A stretch of 64,000 bases of DNA from Austwickia chelonae NBRC 105200 (GTDB lineage Bacteria; Actinomycetota; Actinomycetes; Actinomycetales; Dermatophilaceae). Numbering within the stretch: the first letter of the stretch is position 1; the number at the start of each line of letters is the position of its first letter. Position numbers and translations under genes: made by a program. Below the pieces are notes generated by a model that saw nothing but the letters and a program-made list of their open reading frames with translations, searched no databases and was not told the origin of the DNA. The stretch lies in the NCBI RefSeq assembly GCF_000298175.1, contig NZ_BAGZ01000002.1:1-64000 (forward strand), in the 5' to 3' direction. Below are positions 37,395 through 45,556 of the stretch, piece after piece.

Positions 37395-38417
37395 TCACCA
37401 CTCCCGCTTCCAGAAGAGCTTCTCGTCGACCTGGCCCGTCTTCAGGAGCCATTCGATCTGCTTGAGTCGCGTGTGTCCGCGACCGGTGAAGGTCTCCGCG
37501 TCCAACTGGATCGCATCGAAGACCTCGTGGAGCTGCGCGGCTCCCTTGGCGAGATCCCAGTCACAGACCAGACCCAGGTCGGCGATCTTGTCGAAGTTCA
37601 CCTTGTAGGAGCGGTTGTCCGCGCCCGGTTCCCCGAAGGACAACTTGCATCCGGTGAACTCGTCGGCCACGGTCTCGGCGATCTCCCGGACCGTGTAGTT
37701 GTTCTCGTTGCTGCCCGAGTTGAAGGCCTGGGCGTGGATCTTCTCCACCGGCGAGTCGAGCATCAGCATGATGCCCTTGCAGAGGTCGAGGGCGTGGGCC
37801 ATCGGGCGCCACGGGGTGCCGTCGCTGGTCATCGCGATGACGCCGGTCGTATAGGCCAGGCCGGACAGGTTGTTCAGCACGATGTCGAAACGCTGCCGTG
37901 GGCTGGCTCCGAAGGCGGTCGCATTGCGCAGGGCGACCGGGTGGAAGCTGTCGTCGGCGAGCTGCCAGAGGTCCTGCTCGGTGAGGTACTTGCACTTGCC
38001 GTACGCCGTCTGCGGGTTGACCGCGCTGGTCTCGTCGACGGTGCCTTCGGCCACGCCGTAGACGGAGCAGGAGCTCATGTAGACGAAACGTTCGACGCCT
38101 GCGGCCTTGGCCGTCCTGGCGACATGGGCCGAACCGAGGTGGTTGATGTCATAGGTGATCGGTCCGACCAGGTCGCCGACCGGGTCGTTGGACAGCTCGG
38201 CCAGGGCGACGACGGCGTCGACTCCTTCGAAGTCGGCCTCGGTCAGATTCCGCATGTCCTTGTTCAGGGTCAGCGGGGAACTGGCCAGGCCGTTGTAGAG
38301 CCAGCCGTTCTTGTAGTAGCCCGTGTCGACGGCGACGACGTCGTGCCCGGCCTCGACGAGCATCGGGGCGAGGAGGCAGCCGATGTAACCATCGGTACCG
38401 GTGACCAGGATCTTCAT
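37395..38417 (-). CDS. SDR-family NAD-dependent epimerase/dehydratase
   Basis: 340 aa extended SDR. GTDGYIG is the NAD-binding motif near residue 7, and YGKCKYLTE gives the catalytic Tyr-Lys pair with Ser in MSSCSVYG. It is not the RfbG type of CDP-glucose 4,6-dehydratase (that family starts differently), so the exact step on the nucleotide sugar is open: 4,6-dehydration, epimerisation or reduction. One base separates it from the cytidylyltransferase and two from the epimerase-like gene. Confidence 0.85.
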   Translation of the reverse strand: MKILVTGTDGYIGCLLAPMLVEAGHDVVAVDTGYYKNGWLYNGLASSPLTLNKDMRNLTEADFEGVDAVVALAELSNDPVGDLVGPITYDINHLGSAHVARTAKAAGVERFVYMSSCSVYGVAEGTVDETSAVNPQTAYGKCKYLTEQDLWQLADDSFHPVALRNATAFGASPRQRFDIVLNNLSGLAYTTGVIAMTSDGTPWRPMAHALDLCKGIMLMLDSPVEKIHAQAFNSGSNENNYTVREIAETVADEFTGCKLSFGEPGADNRSYKVNFDKIADLGLVCDWDLAKGAAQLHEVFDAIQLDAETFTGRGHTRLKQIEWLLKTGQVDEKLFWKREW

Positions 38418-38418
38418 G

Positions 38419-39195
38419 TCAGTTCCACACCTTCCACGGGGCTTTGCCTGATTCCCAAAGCTTCTCGAGCTTGGTCCTGTCGTTCAGCGTGTCCATCGGT
38501 TGCCAGAAACCGGGATGCTTGTACGCATTGAGCTGACCGGCGTGCGCCAGGTCACGCAGTGGTTCCTGCTCCCAGACGGTGTCATCGCCGCCGATGTAGT
38601 CGATGACCCCGGGTTCGCACACGAAATATCCCCCGTTGACCCAGGCTCCGTCGCCGTCGGGTTTCTCCTGGAAGTGTTCGATGGTGCTCTCGCAGGCGCC
38701 CAGGGAGATCGCACCGAAGCGTCCCGGGGGCTGCACCACGGTCATCGTGGCGAGCCGTCCTGAGGCCTTGTGGAAGTCGACCGTCGCGGTGATATCGGTG
38801 TCACTGACGCCATCGCCGTAGGTGAAGCAGAAGGTCTCGTCCCCGAGGTGCTCCTTGACCCGTTTGAGCCGTCCACCGGTCATGGAGTTCAGCCCGGTGT
38901 CGACGAGGGTGACCCGCCAGTCCTCGACCTCACGTTTGTGGATGACGACCTCTCCGGTGGCCAGGTCGAAGGTCATGTCCGACTGCCGCATGGCGTAGGT
39001 GGAGAACCATTCCTTGATGTACTCCGCCTTGTAGCCACAACACACCACGAAATCCTTGATGCCGTGGGCGGCGTATTCGCTCATGATGTGCCAGAGGATC
39101 GGACGCCCGCCGACCTCCACCATGGGTTTGGGCTTGAGCGTTGTTTCCTCGCTCAGCCTGGTGCCCAGGCCTCCGGCCAGAATGACGGCCTTCAC
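38419..39195 (-). CDS. rfbF: Glucose-1-phosphate cytidylyltransferase
   Basis: Makes CDP-glucose from CTP and glucose-1-phosphate, the entry to CDP-deoxysugars. 258 aa, close to RfbF length: MKAVILAGGLGTRLSEETTL with the pyrophosphorylase signature, KPKPMVEVGGRPILWHIM, FCFTYGDGVSDTDI (metal and sugar binding), and VNGGYFVCEPGVIDYI. The initiation codon is GTG, preceded by GGAAGGAAG. First gene of the operon; its glucose-1-phosphate could come from the pgm gene 0.7 kb away, which is divergent. Confidence 0.93.
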   Translation of the reverse strand: MKAVILAGGLGTRLSEETTLKPKPMVEVGGRPILWHIMSEYAAHGIKDFVVCCGYKAEYIKEWFSTYAMRQSDMTFDLATGEVVIHKREVEDWRVTLVDTGLNSMTGGRLKRVKEHLGDETFCFTYGDGVSDTDITATVDFHKASGRLATMTVVQPPGRFGAISLGACESTIEHFQEKPDGDGAWVNGGYFVCEPGVIDYIGGDDTVWEQEPLRDLAHAGQLNAYKHPGFWQPMDTLNDRTKLEKLWESGKAPWKVWN

Positions 39196-39876
39196 AAACG
39201 ACTTCCTTCCCTGTTCAGCGCCGTCACCGGCGCTTCCGTCCGTGCAGGACGAGGAACTGCTCCTCGCCCGCTCCTGTCACCTGAGTCCGCCACGTCCTTG
39301 TGCGGCGGAGGGGCATCCGTCCCGGGTCTGGCAGCCTCGGCGACCAGCGCGACGGACCGAATGGGGGACGGGGTGCCGCGAACCCGGAAGACCGCGCCGC
39401 AGAAAAAAACCGGGCGGACGGGATCGGGTGTTATCCGGCGAATTCGTCATCAAGGGGCAAAAGGGGGAAATCGCCGTCGAAGCCCAAGGAATAGCGGTGA
39501 GCACCATTGTCATGGGCGACAGTTCCCCCCTAGAACCCCGATTATCGAGCCGAAACCTATTCACAGAACACACTGTTGGACGCCCGACCTACATTATGGT
39601 AACACCGGCGACAACTCCAATCGCAGGGCATCTCGCAGCCCCGTGAACAGCCATTTCACCCTTTCGGCACAGTCTTTCGGTGAGCTATGGCAGCTCCTGA
39701 GCCACTCCCGGTAGGCTCACGAAAAAAGGCGCACGCACAAAACCAGCCAGGATAGGACAGCACACCCCGAAGAAGTCACCTCCGAGAAGCGAACCGTCCG
39801 GCCCAGATCATCACACCTGCCGGTCGCCGACCTGGTCCTGCGCCCACACCGCGAACACCGATGCGAGGATGGACAC
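39196..39876. other. Divergent intergenic region between the nucleotide-sugar operon and pgm
   Basis: 681 bases, part of it A+T-richer (39400-39620, 39715-39760). It must hold promoters for both directions, but none stands out. A partial inverted repeat GTGAGC (39680-39685) / GCTCAC (39715-39720) with further pairing inside is followed by GAAAAAAG. I see no convincing gene; the short ORFs lack codon bias. Confidence 0.45.
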
Positions 39877-41541
39877 ATGACCGTTACGCGCGCTGGAAGT
39901 CCGGCACAGCCCCACGATCTCGTGGACGTCGCGCATCTCGTCACGGCGTACTACACCCGACGACCCGACCCCGAACAGATCGACCAACGCGTCGCCTTCG
40001 GCACCTCCGGCCATCGCGGATCCAGCCTGCGCACCTCCTTCAACGAGGACCACATCCTCGCCACGACACAGGCGATCGTCGACTACCGTCACAGCCGAGG
40101 TTTCGACGGCCCCCTCTTCATCGGACGGGACACCCACGGACTGTCCGAACCCGCCTGGGCCAGCGCCCTGGAGGTCCTCGCCGGGAACGAGGTCACCGTT
40201 CTGGTCGACGACCAGGACCGCTTCACCCCCACCCCTGCGGTCAGCCACGCCATCCTGCGCGCCAACCGCGGCAAGATCCGAGGCGTCACCGACCTCCCCG
40301 CAGGCATCGGCCTCGCCGACGGCATCGTCGTCACCCCGAGCCACAACCCGCCCACCGACGGCGGGTTCAAGTACAACCCCCCGCACGGCGGACCCGCCGA
40401 CAGCGATGCCACCACCTGGATCGCCGAACGGGCCAACGAGTACATCCAGGCCGGCCTCCGCGGGGTCCGACGTATCCCCTTCCCCCGTGCCCGAGCCGCC
40501 GCCACCGCCTACGACTTCCTGGGCACCTATGTCGACGACCTCCCCCAGGTCGTCGACATCGACGCGATCCGGGAGGCCGGACTACACATCGGCGCCGACC
40601 CCCTCGGCGGAGCCAGCGTCGACTACTGGGCAGCCATCGCCGAACGCCACCGCATCGACCTGACCGTCATCAACCCCCTGGTCGACCCGACCTGGCGATT
40701 CATGACCCTCGACTGGGACGAGAAGATCCGGATGGACTGCTCCTCCCCCTCCGCGATGGCCAAACTCATCGAGAACCGTGCCGACTACCGGATCAGCACC
40801 GGGAACGACGCCGACGCCGACCGACACGGGATCGTCACCTCCGACGGCGGGCTGATGAACCCCAACCACTTCCTCGCCGTGGCGATCAACTACCTCTTCG
40901 GCGGAGCCCGTCCTCTCTGGCCGGCCGACGGTTTCATCGGCAAGACCTTGGTCAGCTCCTCCATGATCGACCGGGTCGCCGCCGACCTGGGACGCCGACT
41001 GGTCGAGGTCCCCGTCGGCTTCAAATGGTTCGTCCCCGGCCTGCTCGACGGATCAGGGCCCTTCGGAGGGGAGGAGTCCGCCGGAGCCAGCTTCCTCCGT
41101 CTCGACGGCAGCGTCTGGAGCACCGACAAGGACGGTATCCTTCTGGCGCTGTTAGCCAGCGAGATCCTCGCCACCACAGAGCGTTCCCCCAGCGAGCATT
41201 ATGCGGACCTCGTCGCCAGACATGGCGCGCCCGCCTATGCTCGGGTGGACGCGCCAGCTGACCGCGAGGAGAAGGCCCGGCTCGCCGCACTGACCCCCGA
41301 GGACGTCACCGCCGATGTCCTCGCCGGTGAGCCGATCACTGCCAAACTGACCAAGGCTCCCGGAAACGGGGCGGCCATCGGCGGGTTGAAGGTCGTCACC
41401 GAGAACGCCTGGTTCGCAGCCCGCCCCTCGGGAACCGAAGATGTCTACAAGATCTACGCCGAATCATTCAGAGGTGCCGAGCACCTCGCACAGGTCCAGC
41501 AACAAGCCCGTCTCGTGGTCTCTGCCGCATTGAACGACTGA
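39877..41541 (+). CDS. pgm: Phosphoglucomutase, alpha-D-glucose-specific
   Basis: Interconverts glucose-1-phosphate and glucose-6-phosphate, linking GlgP product, the cytidylyltransferase and glycolysis. 554 aa: FGTSGHRG at the start, the phosphoserine loop VVTPSHNPPTDGG, metal loop GNDADADRHG, sugar-binding GGEESAGASFL and phosphate-binding RPSGTEDVYKIY. GAGGA lies seven bases before the ATG. Full length. Followed 38 bases later by a P-loop-like gene. Confidence 0.96.
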   Translation: MTVTRAGSPAQPHDLVDVAHLVTAYYTRRPDPEQIDQRVAFGTSGHRGSSLRTSFNEDHILATTQAIVDYRHSRGFDGPLFIGRDTHGLSEPAWASALEVLAGNEVTVLVDDQDRFTPTPAVSHAILRANRGKIRGVTDLPAGIGLADGIVVTPSHNPPTDGGFKYNPPHGGPADSDATTWIAERANEYIQAGLRGVRRIPFPRARAAATAYDFLGTYVDDLPQVVDIDAIREAGLHIGADPLGGASVDYWAAIAERHRIDLTVINPLVDPTWRFMTLDWDEKIRMDCSSPSAMAKLIENRADYRISTGNDADADRHGIVTSDGGLMNPNHFLAVAINYLFGGARPLWPADGFIGKTLVSSSMIDRVAADLGRRLVEVPVGFKWFVPGLLDGSGPFGGEESAGASFLRLDGSVWSTDKDGILLALLASEILATTERSPSEHYADLVARHGAPAYARVDAPADREEKARLAALTPEDVTADVLAGEPITAKLTKAPGNGAAIGGLKVVTENAWFAARPSGTEDVYKIYAESFRGAEHLAQVQQQARLVVSAALND

Positions 41542-41579
41542 GTCGAGAGGAACCGACGAACCGCCCCCATGGAGACGCT

Positions 41580-42161
41580 ATGACCGACCAGAACAACCCT
41601 TTTTCCGACGCCGTCCCTGGAGAGCCTGTCGCGCCCCGGGCTCCGATGGGACGCCTCATCGTCATCTCCGGCCCTCTGAGTTCGTGTTGTCATCAGCTCG
41701 CCTGGGCCATCGGCCGCCATCTCGACCAGTCCATGGTGATCGACGGCCCCGTCCTGGCAGGCATGGTCGCCTCCGAACATGCTTCCGCAGCGGATGAGCT
41801 GGGCACCATCCGGACTCTCCTGCTGCGCTACTGCGCCGAGATCGCCCTCGCCGAGACCTACCGTCGAGGCGGCTACGACGTGGTGATCGTCGAAGACCTC
41901 CCCGGCCACCGGCTCAACGACTTCCGCGACCTGTGCACCCCCGACGACATCCACCTCATCATCCTCGACGGCACCGTCAAGAACTACCCGCTGGGTCTGC
42001 ACGTGATGTCCCGCCCCGACGTCGAGGCGCTCGCCGCCGGAGTGCTCTCCCGGCTGGGGGAATCGCTCCTCAAGAAAGCCCCCGCCCCCTACCCCTCCTC
42101 GGGGATCACCGACCCGGCCGTCGAATGGCAGGAACGCGGCGGCCCTTCCCCCTGGGACTGA
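41580..42161 (+). CDS. P-loop-kinase-like protein with a degenerate Walker A
   Basis: 193 aa. The core reads RLIVISGPLSSCCHQLA (about residues 25-41), placed like a nucleotide-binding P-loop, followed by a helix and VIDGPVLAG, then VVIVEDLPGHRL and HLIILDGTVKNYPLGLHVM, much like small-molecule or nucleoside kinases. The P-loop lysine and Ser/Thr are replaced by Cys-His, so ATP hydrolysis is doubtful. It may bind a nucleotide or act as a pseudo-enzyme. GGAG lies five bases before the ATG. It ends at a hairpin shared with cnoX. Family not recognised. Confidence 0.7.
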   Translation: MTDQNNPFSDAVPGEPVAPRAPMGRLIVISGPLSSCCHQLAWAIGRHLDQSMVIDGPVLAGMVASEHASAADELGTIRTLLLRYCAEIALAETYRRGGYDVVIVEDLPGHRLNDFRDLCTPDDIHLIILDGTVKNYPLGLHVMSRPDVEALAAGVLSRLGESLLKKAPAPYPSSGITDPAVEWQERGGPSPWD

Positions 42162-42174
42162 GAAGGCGCCGACG

Positions 42175-42218
42175 CGGAGGTGGGGCGTCGGCTGCACAGC
42201 AGTTCCACCCCACCTCCG
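42175..42218. terminator. Bidirectional hairpin between the P-loop-like gene and cnoX
   Basis: An 11-bp perfect inverted repeat (42175-42185 with 42208-42218) with a 22-base loop lies between convergent stops at 42161 and 42243. No T-run. Confidence 0.6.
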
Positions 42219-42242
42219 GCCTCCGTCGAGGAGATCCTCCGC

Positions 42243-43163
42243 TCAGAAGAGCGCGCTCATCAGGGCACGTCGCGCCTTGGAGACCCGTTCGTCAGCCGCA
42301 CCGACCACTTCGAAAAGGTCCAGGAGGTGCTGGCGGGCCCGTTCCCGGTCCTCCTCCGACGTGGCTCTCACCAGATCGATCAGACGCGCGAAAGCGTCTT
42401 CGACATGGCCACCCGACAGATCCAGGTCGGCGACCAGCAGCTGGGCGTCCACATCCTGCGGATGCTGGGCAGCGGCCTCCCGAGCGGCCGCGACATCGAC
42501 CCCGTCGAGTCTGCACAGCAAGGAGACCTGCGCCAGGCCGGCCTTGGCGTCGACATCGCCGGGATTCTCCTTCAGCGCCTGCTCGTAGGCGGCGGCCGCG
42601 GCCCGGTAATCTCCGGCCTCGATGGCCTCGTACGCCTTCGCATGAGCTGCTGGGAGCGGGGAATCGACCGGTGCGGACTCCTCCGGCACCCCGGGCTCGA
42701 AGCGGCCGGTGACCCCGTTCTGTGCCGCCAGCTGCAAAACCTGGTCACAGATCTGACGCAGCTGGTCGGCGGGCTGCACCCCGGCGAAGAGCGGTACCGG
42801 CTGCCCGGCGATGATCGCCATCGTCACCGGGATCTGCTGGACACCGAAGGCCTGAGCCATCTTCGGAGCGGTCCGGACGTCGACCGCGCACACCCGCAAC
42901 CGACCCGGGTAGGACTGTGCCGCGGTCACCGCGGCATCGACTGCACCACGGGTCTGATCCGCCTGGCCGTCCCAGAGCACGAACAGGGCAGGAACCTCGC
43001 GGGTGGCCAGGAAGGCCTCTTCGAAAGTGGCGTCGGTGACCTCCTGGAGGAGTGCCGACCCACCCGAGGTGGTCTGCTGCGGCGGCGCAGGGGCCGGCCG
43101 CCCGAGAGAGGACAGATCAACGGCGCCACGTAGGGCGCCCGTGGAAGAACCGGGCAAAGTCAT
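42243..43163 (-). CDS. cnoX: Thioredoxin-like co-chaperone with TPR region (CnoX/YbbN-type)
   Basis: 306 aa from the ATG at 43163. The N-terminal thioredoxin fold (ALFVLWDGQADQTRG ... VRTAPKMAQAFGVQQIPVTMAI, with the cis-proline) lacks the CxxC active site. The C-terminal half has TPR-type helices (AAHAKAYEAIEAGDYRAAAAAY, NPGDVDAKAGLAQ). E. coli CnoX is a chlorine-activated holdase that hands clients to GroEL and DnaK; the redox part is not conserved here. Upstream ATGs at 43172 and 43187 are possible. A thioredoxin homologue sits in the matching place beside thiolase and glgB in M. tuberculosis (Rv1324, from memory). Confidence 0.85.
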   Translation of the reverse strand: MTLPGSSTGALRGAVDLSSLGRPAPAPPQQTTSGGSALLQEVTDATFEEAFLATREVPALFVLWDGQADQTRGAVDAAVTAAQSYPGRLRVCAVDVRTAPKMAQAFGVQQIPVTMAIIAGQPVPLFAGVQPADQLRQICDQVLQLAAQNGVTGRFEPGVPEESAPVDSPLPAAHAKAYEAIEAGDYRAAAAAYEQALKENPGDVDAKAGLAQVSLLCRLDGVDVAAAREAAAQHPQDVDAQLLVADLDLSGGHVEDAFARLIDLVRATSEEDRERARQHLLDLFEVVGAADERVSKARRALMSALF

Positions 43164-43234
43164 GTGCCCCATTCTTACGGACCGCACAGACGTGGAGCGA
43201 ACTCGCAGTCATGAATTCCCCAGGTCTGCGGCTG

Positions 43235-44245
43235 TCACAGGCCTGAAGCGCCCGATACCTGTTCCGTAGCAGCGACCAGTCGTGCCTTGCCCGACTTGGG
43301 AACGGTGAAGACGAGGAACTGCAACACCTGGATACGAGCCTGCTGTACGAGCACGGTACGACCGGGCACGAAGGCCTTGAACATCGGCGGGGCCTTCAGC
43401 TGCTGACCGCTCTTGATGGTGTACTCGCTGGTCCGCTCGATCGCTCCGAGCACCAGGGTGTCGCCGTTCAGCTCGCGGAAGGCGGCCACCGGGTCCGGCA
43501 TGAGCTGATTGCTCTGGGTCAGCTCGGCCTGATTGCTGGAGGCCTTCTTCTGTTCCTCCATCTTGTTGACGATCTGCTCGAGGAAGGTGTCGTTCTGGTA
43601 GACGGCGTTGTCCTTCTTCCCGGACAACCCGTCGGCATAGGACTTGAGCAGGTCGACCGGCTTGACCTCCATGTCCTCACCCGTGGTGACGATCTGGGTC
43701 CCTTCGTCCCGGCCCGGGAAGGCGTTGATCGTCGCGCCCGGCAACATCTGGGCACTCAAGGCCAAGCGGTACGGGGTATGGGCATTCGTGGCCACCAGCA
43801 GATGCACATGCGGCAGCTGGGCCCCAGCCGGGGTCGACGCCCCCAGGATGTACCGGGGGTACTGGGTGCCACGGGAGTTCGCCAGGACTTTCAGATCGCT
43901 GGGCCCCTGGGCGATCTTCCCCTGGGCGCCCGCGCCGATCAGTTGCGTCAGGGAGGTGGCGGCTTTGGCGCCCTCGCCCGCGTAGGTGCGGGGGATCTGA
44001 GCCGTGGCCTCCTGCTTACCCGAGCGCACCGCCGTGTCGGCGTCCATCACCCGTTGCAGGATCCGCGTCGCCTGCTGTTCGGTGACGGTAGATCCCGGGT
44101 CGCCGTAGCCCGTCCCCGATCCGGGGACACCCGGAGCTCCGCAACCGGCCAGGGCCACGGCCGCGATCACGGCCGCACCGGCCGCACGTCGGGTCGGTCG
44201 TGGACGAATCACTGATACAGCTCCTCGTGATGATGTCGAGCTCAT
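43235..44245 (-). CDS. Predicted lipoprotein of unknown function
   Basis: 336 aa. The N-terminus has twin basic residues and a lipobox, AVALAGC, at about residues 29-35, so it should be lipidated and anchored outside the membrane. The mature protein is an alpha/beta domain with VHLLVATNAHTPYRLALSAQMLPGA and DTLVLGAIERTSEYTI. I recognise no enzyme motif. It overlaps the preceding membrane-protein gene by four bases (ATGA), so the two are produced together and may form one envelope complex. Confidence 0.8.
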   Translation of the reverse strand: MSSTSSRGAVSVIRPRPTRRAAGAAVIAAVALAGCGAPGVPGSGTGYGDPGSTVTEQQATRILQRVMDADTAVRSGKQEATAQIPRTYAGEGAKAATSLTQLIGAGAQGKIAQGPSDLKVLANSRGTQYPRYILGASTPAGAQLPHVHLLVATNAHTPYRLALSAQMLPGATINAFPGRDEGTQIVTTGEDMEVKPVDLLKSYADGLSGKKDNAVYQNDTFLEQIVNKMEEQKKASSNQAELTQSNQLMPDPVAAFRELNGDTLVLGAIERTSEYTIKSGQQLKAPPMFKAFVPGRTVLVQQARIQVLQFLVFTVPKSGKARLVAATEQVSGASGL

Positions 44246-45249
44246 GAACGGCGTCCTCGCCGGGGGGAGTCGGGGCCGCTGCCCTTCCCTGGTCCGTCCT
44301 TGCGGGCGTCGCCCTTCTTCTTCAACTTCCCGGCGAAGGGATTCTTCCCGGCGAGTGCCTTCTTCATCCCGGCACCGCGTCCGGGCGGAGGAGCACCCGC
44401 GCCGCGGGCAGCCGGAGGTGTGGGCCGCGGGAAGGGCTTCTTCGGGTCGACGTACAGATCGGTGTCCGCCACGGTGTCCTCGTCGGCAGCAGGCATGCGC
44501 GAGGTCGACGGGCCCCCTCGACCGGGGACCTTCCCGCGCAACAGTTCACGCCCACGCCCGGCGCGCGACGGTGCGGCCGGTCCGCGACCGGAGCGTCCCC
44601 CTCGGCCGGGAAGCGGACGACGCCCGGTGAGCGGCCAGCTCTTCCGGAGCCGCAGCCCACCGAAGGCCAGCAGGGCACCACCGATGACGGTGACCGCGGC
44701 CGCCTGCCAGAACCAGGCGGCATTGCTCCAGGTCATGGTCACGTCCAACGTCTGTGAACGCGGCTCGCCGGGAGGTCCGGCGAAGATCAGGGCTGCCTGG
44801 GGAAGCGCATTGGGGGTGACCTCGAGGTCCACTTCACGGGCGGTCGTCGGATCGGCCATGAAGGTGTCCGTGTTCAACAGTTTCCCGAGCTGGCCGCCAT
44901 TGCGCTCGACGATGCTCAGCCCCCGGGGGAGGAAGTCGACCCCGTCGATGACGGTGTGCCGAGCCGGTTCTGCGGCCGCACGGGCGTCCTCGTCGAGCAT
45001 CCGCACCAGGGTGAGATCACCCTCGCCCTTCCCGGTGACCTTGATCTTCACCGGGACGGACGACGCGCGGATCGCGTCCTTGCCGACCACGACGACGCCG
45101 GGTTCACCGATATGGGCGGTCACCTCGACGCGTCCGGAAGGCCCGATGGTGATGGAGAAGATCAGACCCACCACCAGCAGGAGGGCACCCACCGCGAGCG
45201 CGGCGAAGGTGAGCACCTCTGGGAGGCGGCGTTGCAGAGCTGCTGGCAC
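44242..45249 (-). CDS. Membrane protein with an extracytoplasmic domain, unknown function
   Basis: 335 aa. A hydrophobic helix at about residues 10-35 (TFAALAVGALLLVVGLIF) is followed by an outside-facing beta-rich domain to about residue 170, a second helix (WFWQAAAVTVIGGALLAFGG), and a long Arg/Pro/Gly-rich basic cytoplasmic tail. The start codon is GTG; AAGGA lies seven bases upstream inside a 14-base tandem duplication. Coupled by ATGA to the lipoprotein gene. No family recognised; paired envelope proteins at this place next to cnoX are found in other actinobacteria, in my recollection. Confidence 0.75.
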   Translation of the reverse strand: MPAALQRRLPEVLTFAALAVGALLLVVGLIFSITIGPSGRVEVTAHIGEPGVVVVGKDAIRASSVPVKIKVTGKGEGDLTLVRMLDEDARAAAEPARHTVIDGVDFLPRGLSIVERNGGQLGKLLNTDTFMADPTTAREVDLEVTPNALPQAALIFAGPPGEPRSQTLDVTMTWSNAAWFWQAAAVTVIGGALLAFGGLRLRKSWPLTGRRPLPGRGGRSGRGPAAPSRAGRGRELLRGKVPGRGGPSTSRMPAADEDTVADTDLYVDPKKPFPRPTPPAARGAGAPPPGRGAGMKKALAGKNPFAGKLKKKGDARKDGPGKGSGPDSPRRGRRS

Positions 45250-45252
45250 GAG

Positions 45253-45280
45253 CTATTCCTTCGGGTCTATTCCTTCGGGT
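45253..45280 (-). repeat. 14-bp perfect tandem duplication that doubles a ribosome binding site
   Basis: On the minus strand the unit ACCCGAAGGAATAG occurs twice in a row (45267-45280 and 45253-45266) immediately before the start at 45249. Each copy contains AAGGA, so the transcript has two Shine-Dalgarno sequences, the nearer at ideal spacing. Confidence 0.85.
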
Positions 45281-45556
45281 GGCGACCTGGGTCGCCCTGC
45301 GGCGTACGGTGGCCACCGGAGGTTCTTCCGTGACCGGTTGCGCGGTGGAGCGCGTGGTCTCCGACTGCGCGAGGCACGTCAACCACCCAGCCTAACCAGT
45401 CGGGCTGTGAGGTCTCAAAAAGGCAACGCTCGCTCGGGACGGACGACCGTACTCCGCAGGCTACTGGAGACGGGCCGGGAACAGGCTGTGACCGAACGGG
45501 CGGTCCGCCTCGTCGCGAGCCGGTTCATAGCGGGTGGCCGGGAGGACGGGTCCTCT
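45281..45556. other. Intergenic region after the mutase gene
   Basis: About 276 bases between the mutase stop and the membrane-protein leader. It must hold the promoter for the membrane protein/lipoprotein pair. A short inverted repeat, AGCC/GGCT, lies near 45390-45406. No gene is seen. Confidence 0.35.

Noticed and set aside
37395-38417. CDP-glucose 4,6-dehydratase RfbG
   Set aside because: Its N-terminus and overall pattern follow general extended SDR epimerases, not the RfbG type, although it follows rfbF.
39680-39729. Possible small structured RNA or terminator with GTGAGC/GCTCAC arms near a run of A
   Set aside because: Pairing is partial, no tRNA-type T-loop or conserved fold is present, and the A-run suits neither neighbouring gene end.
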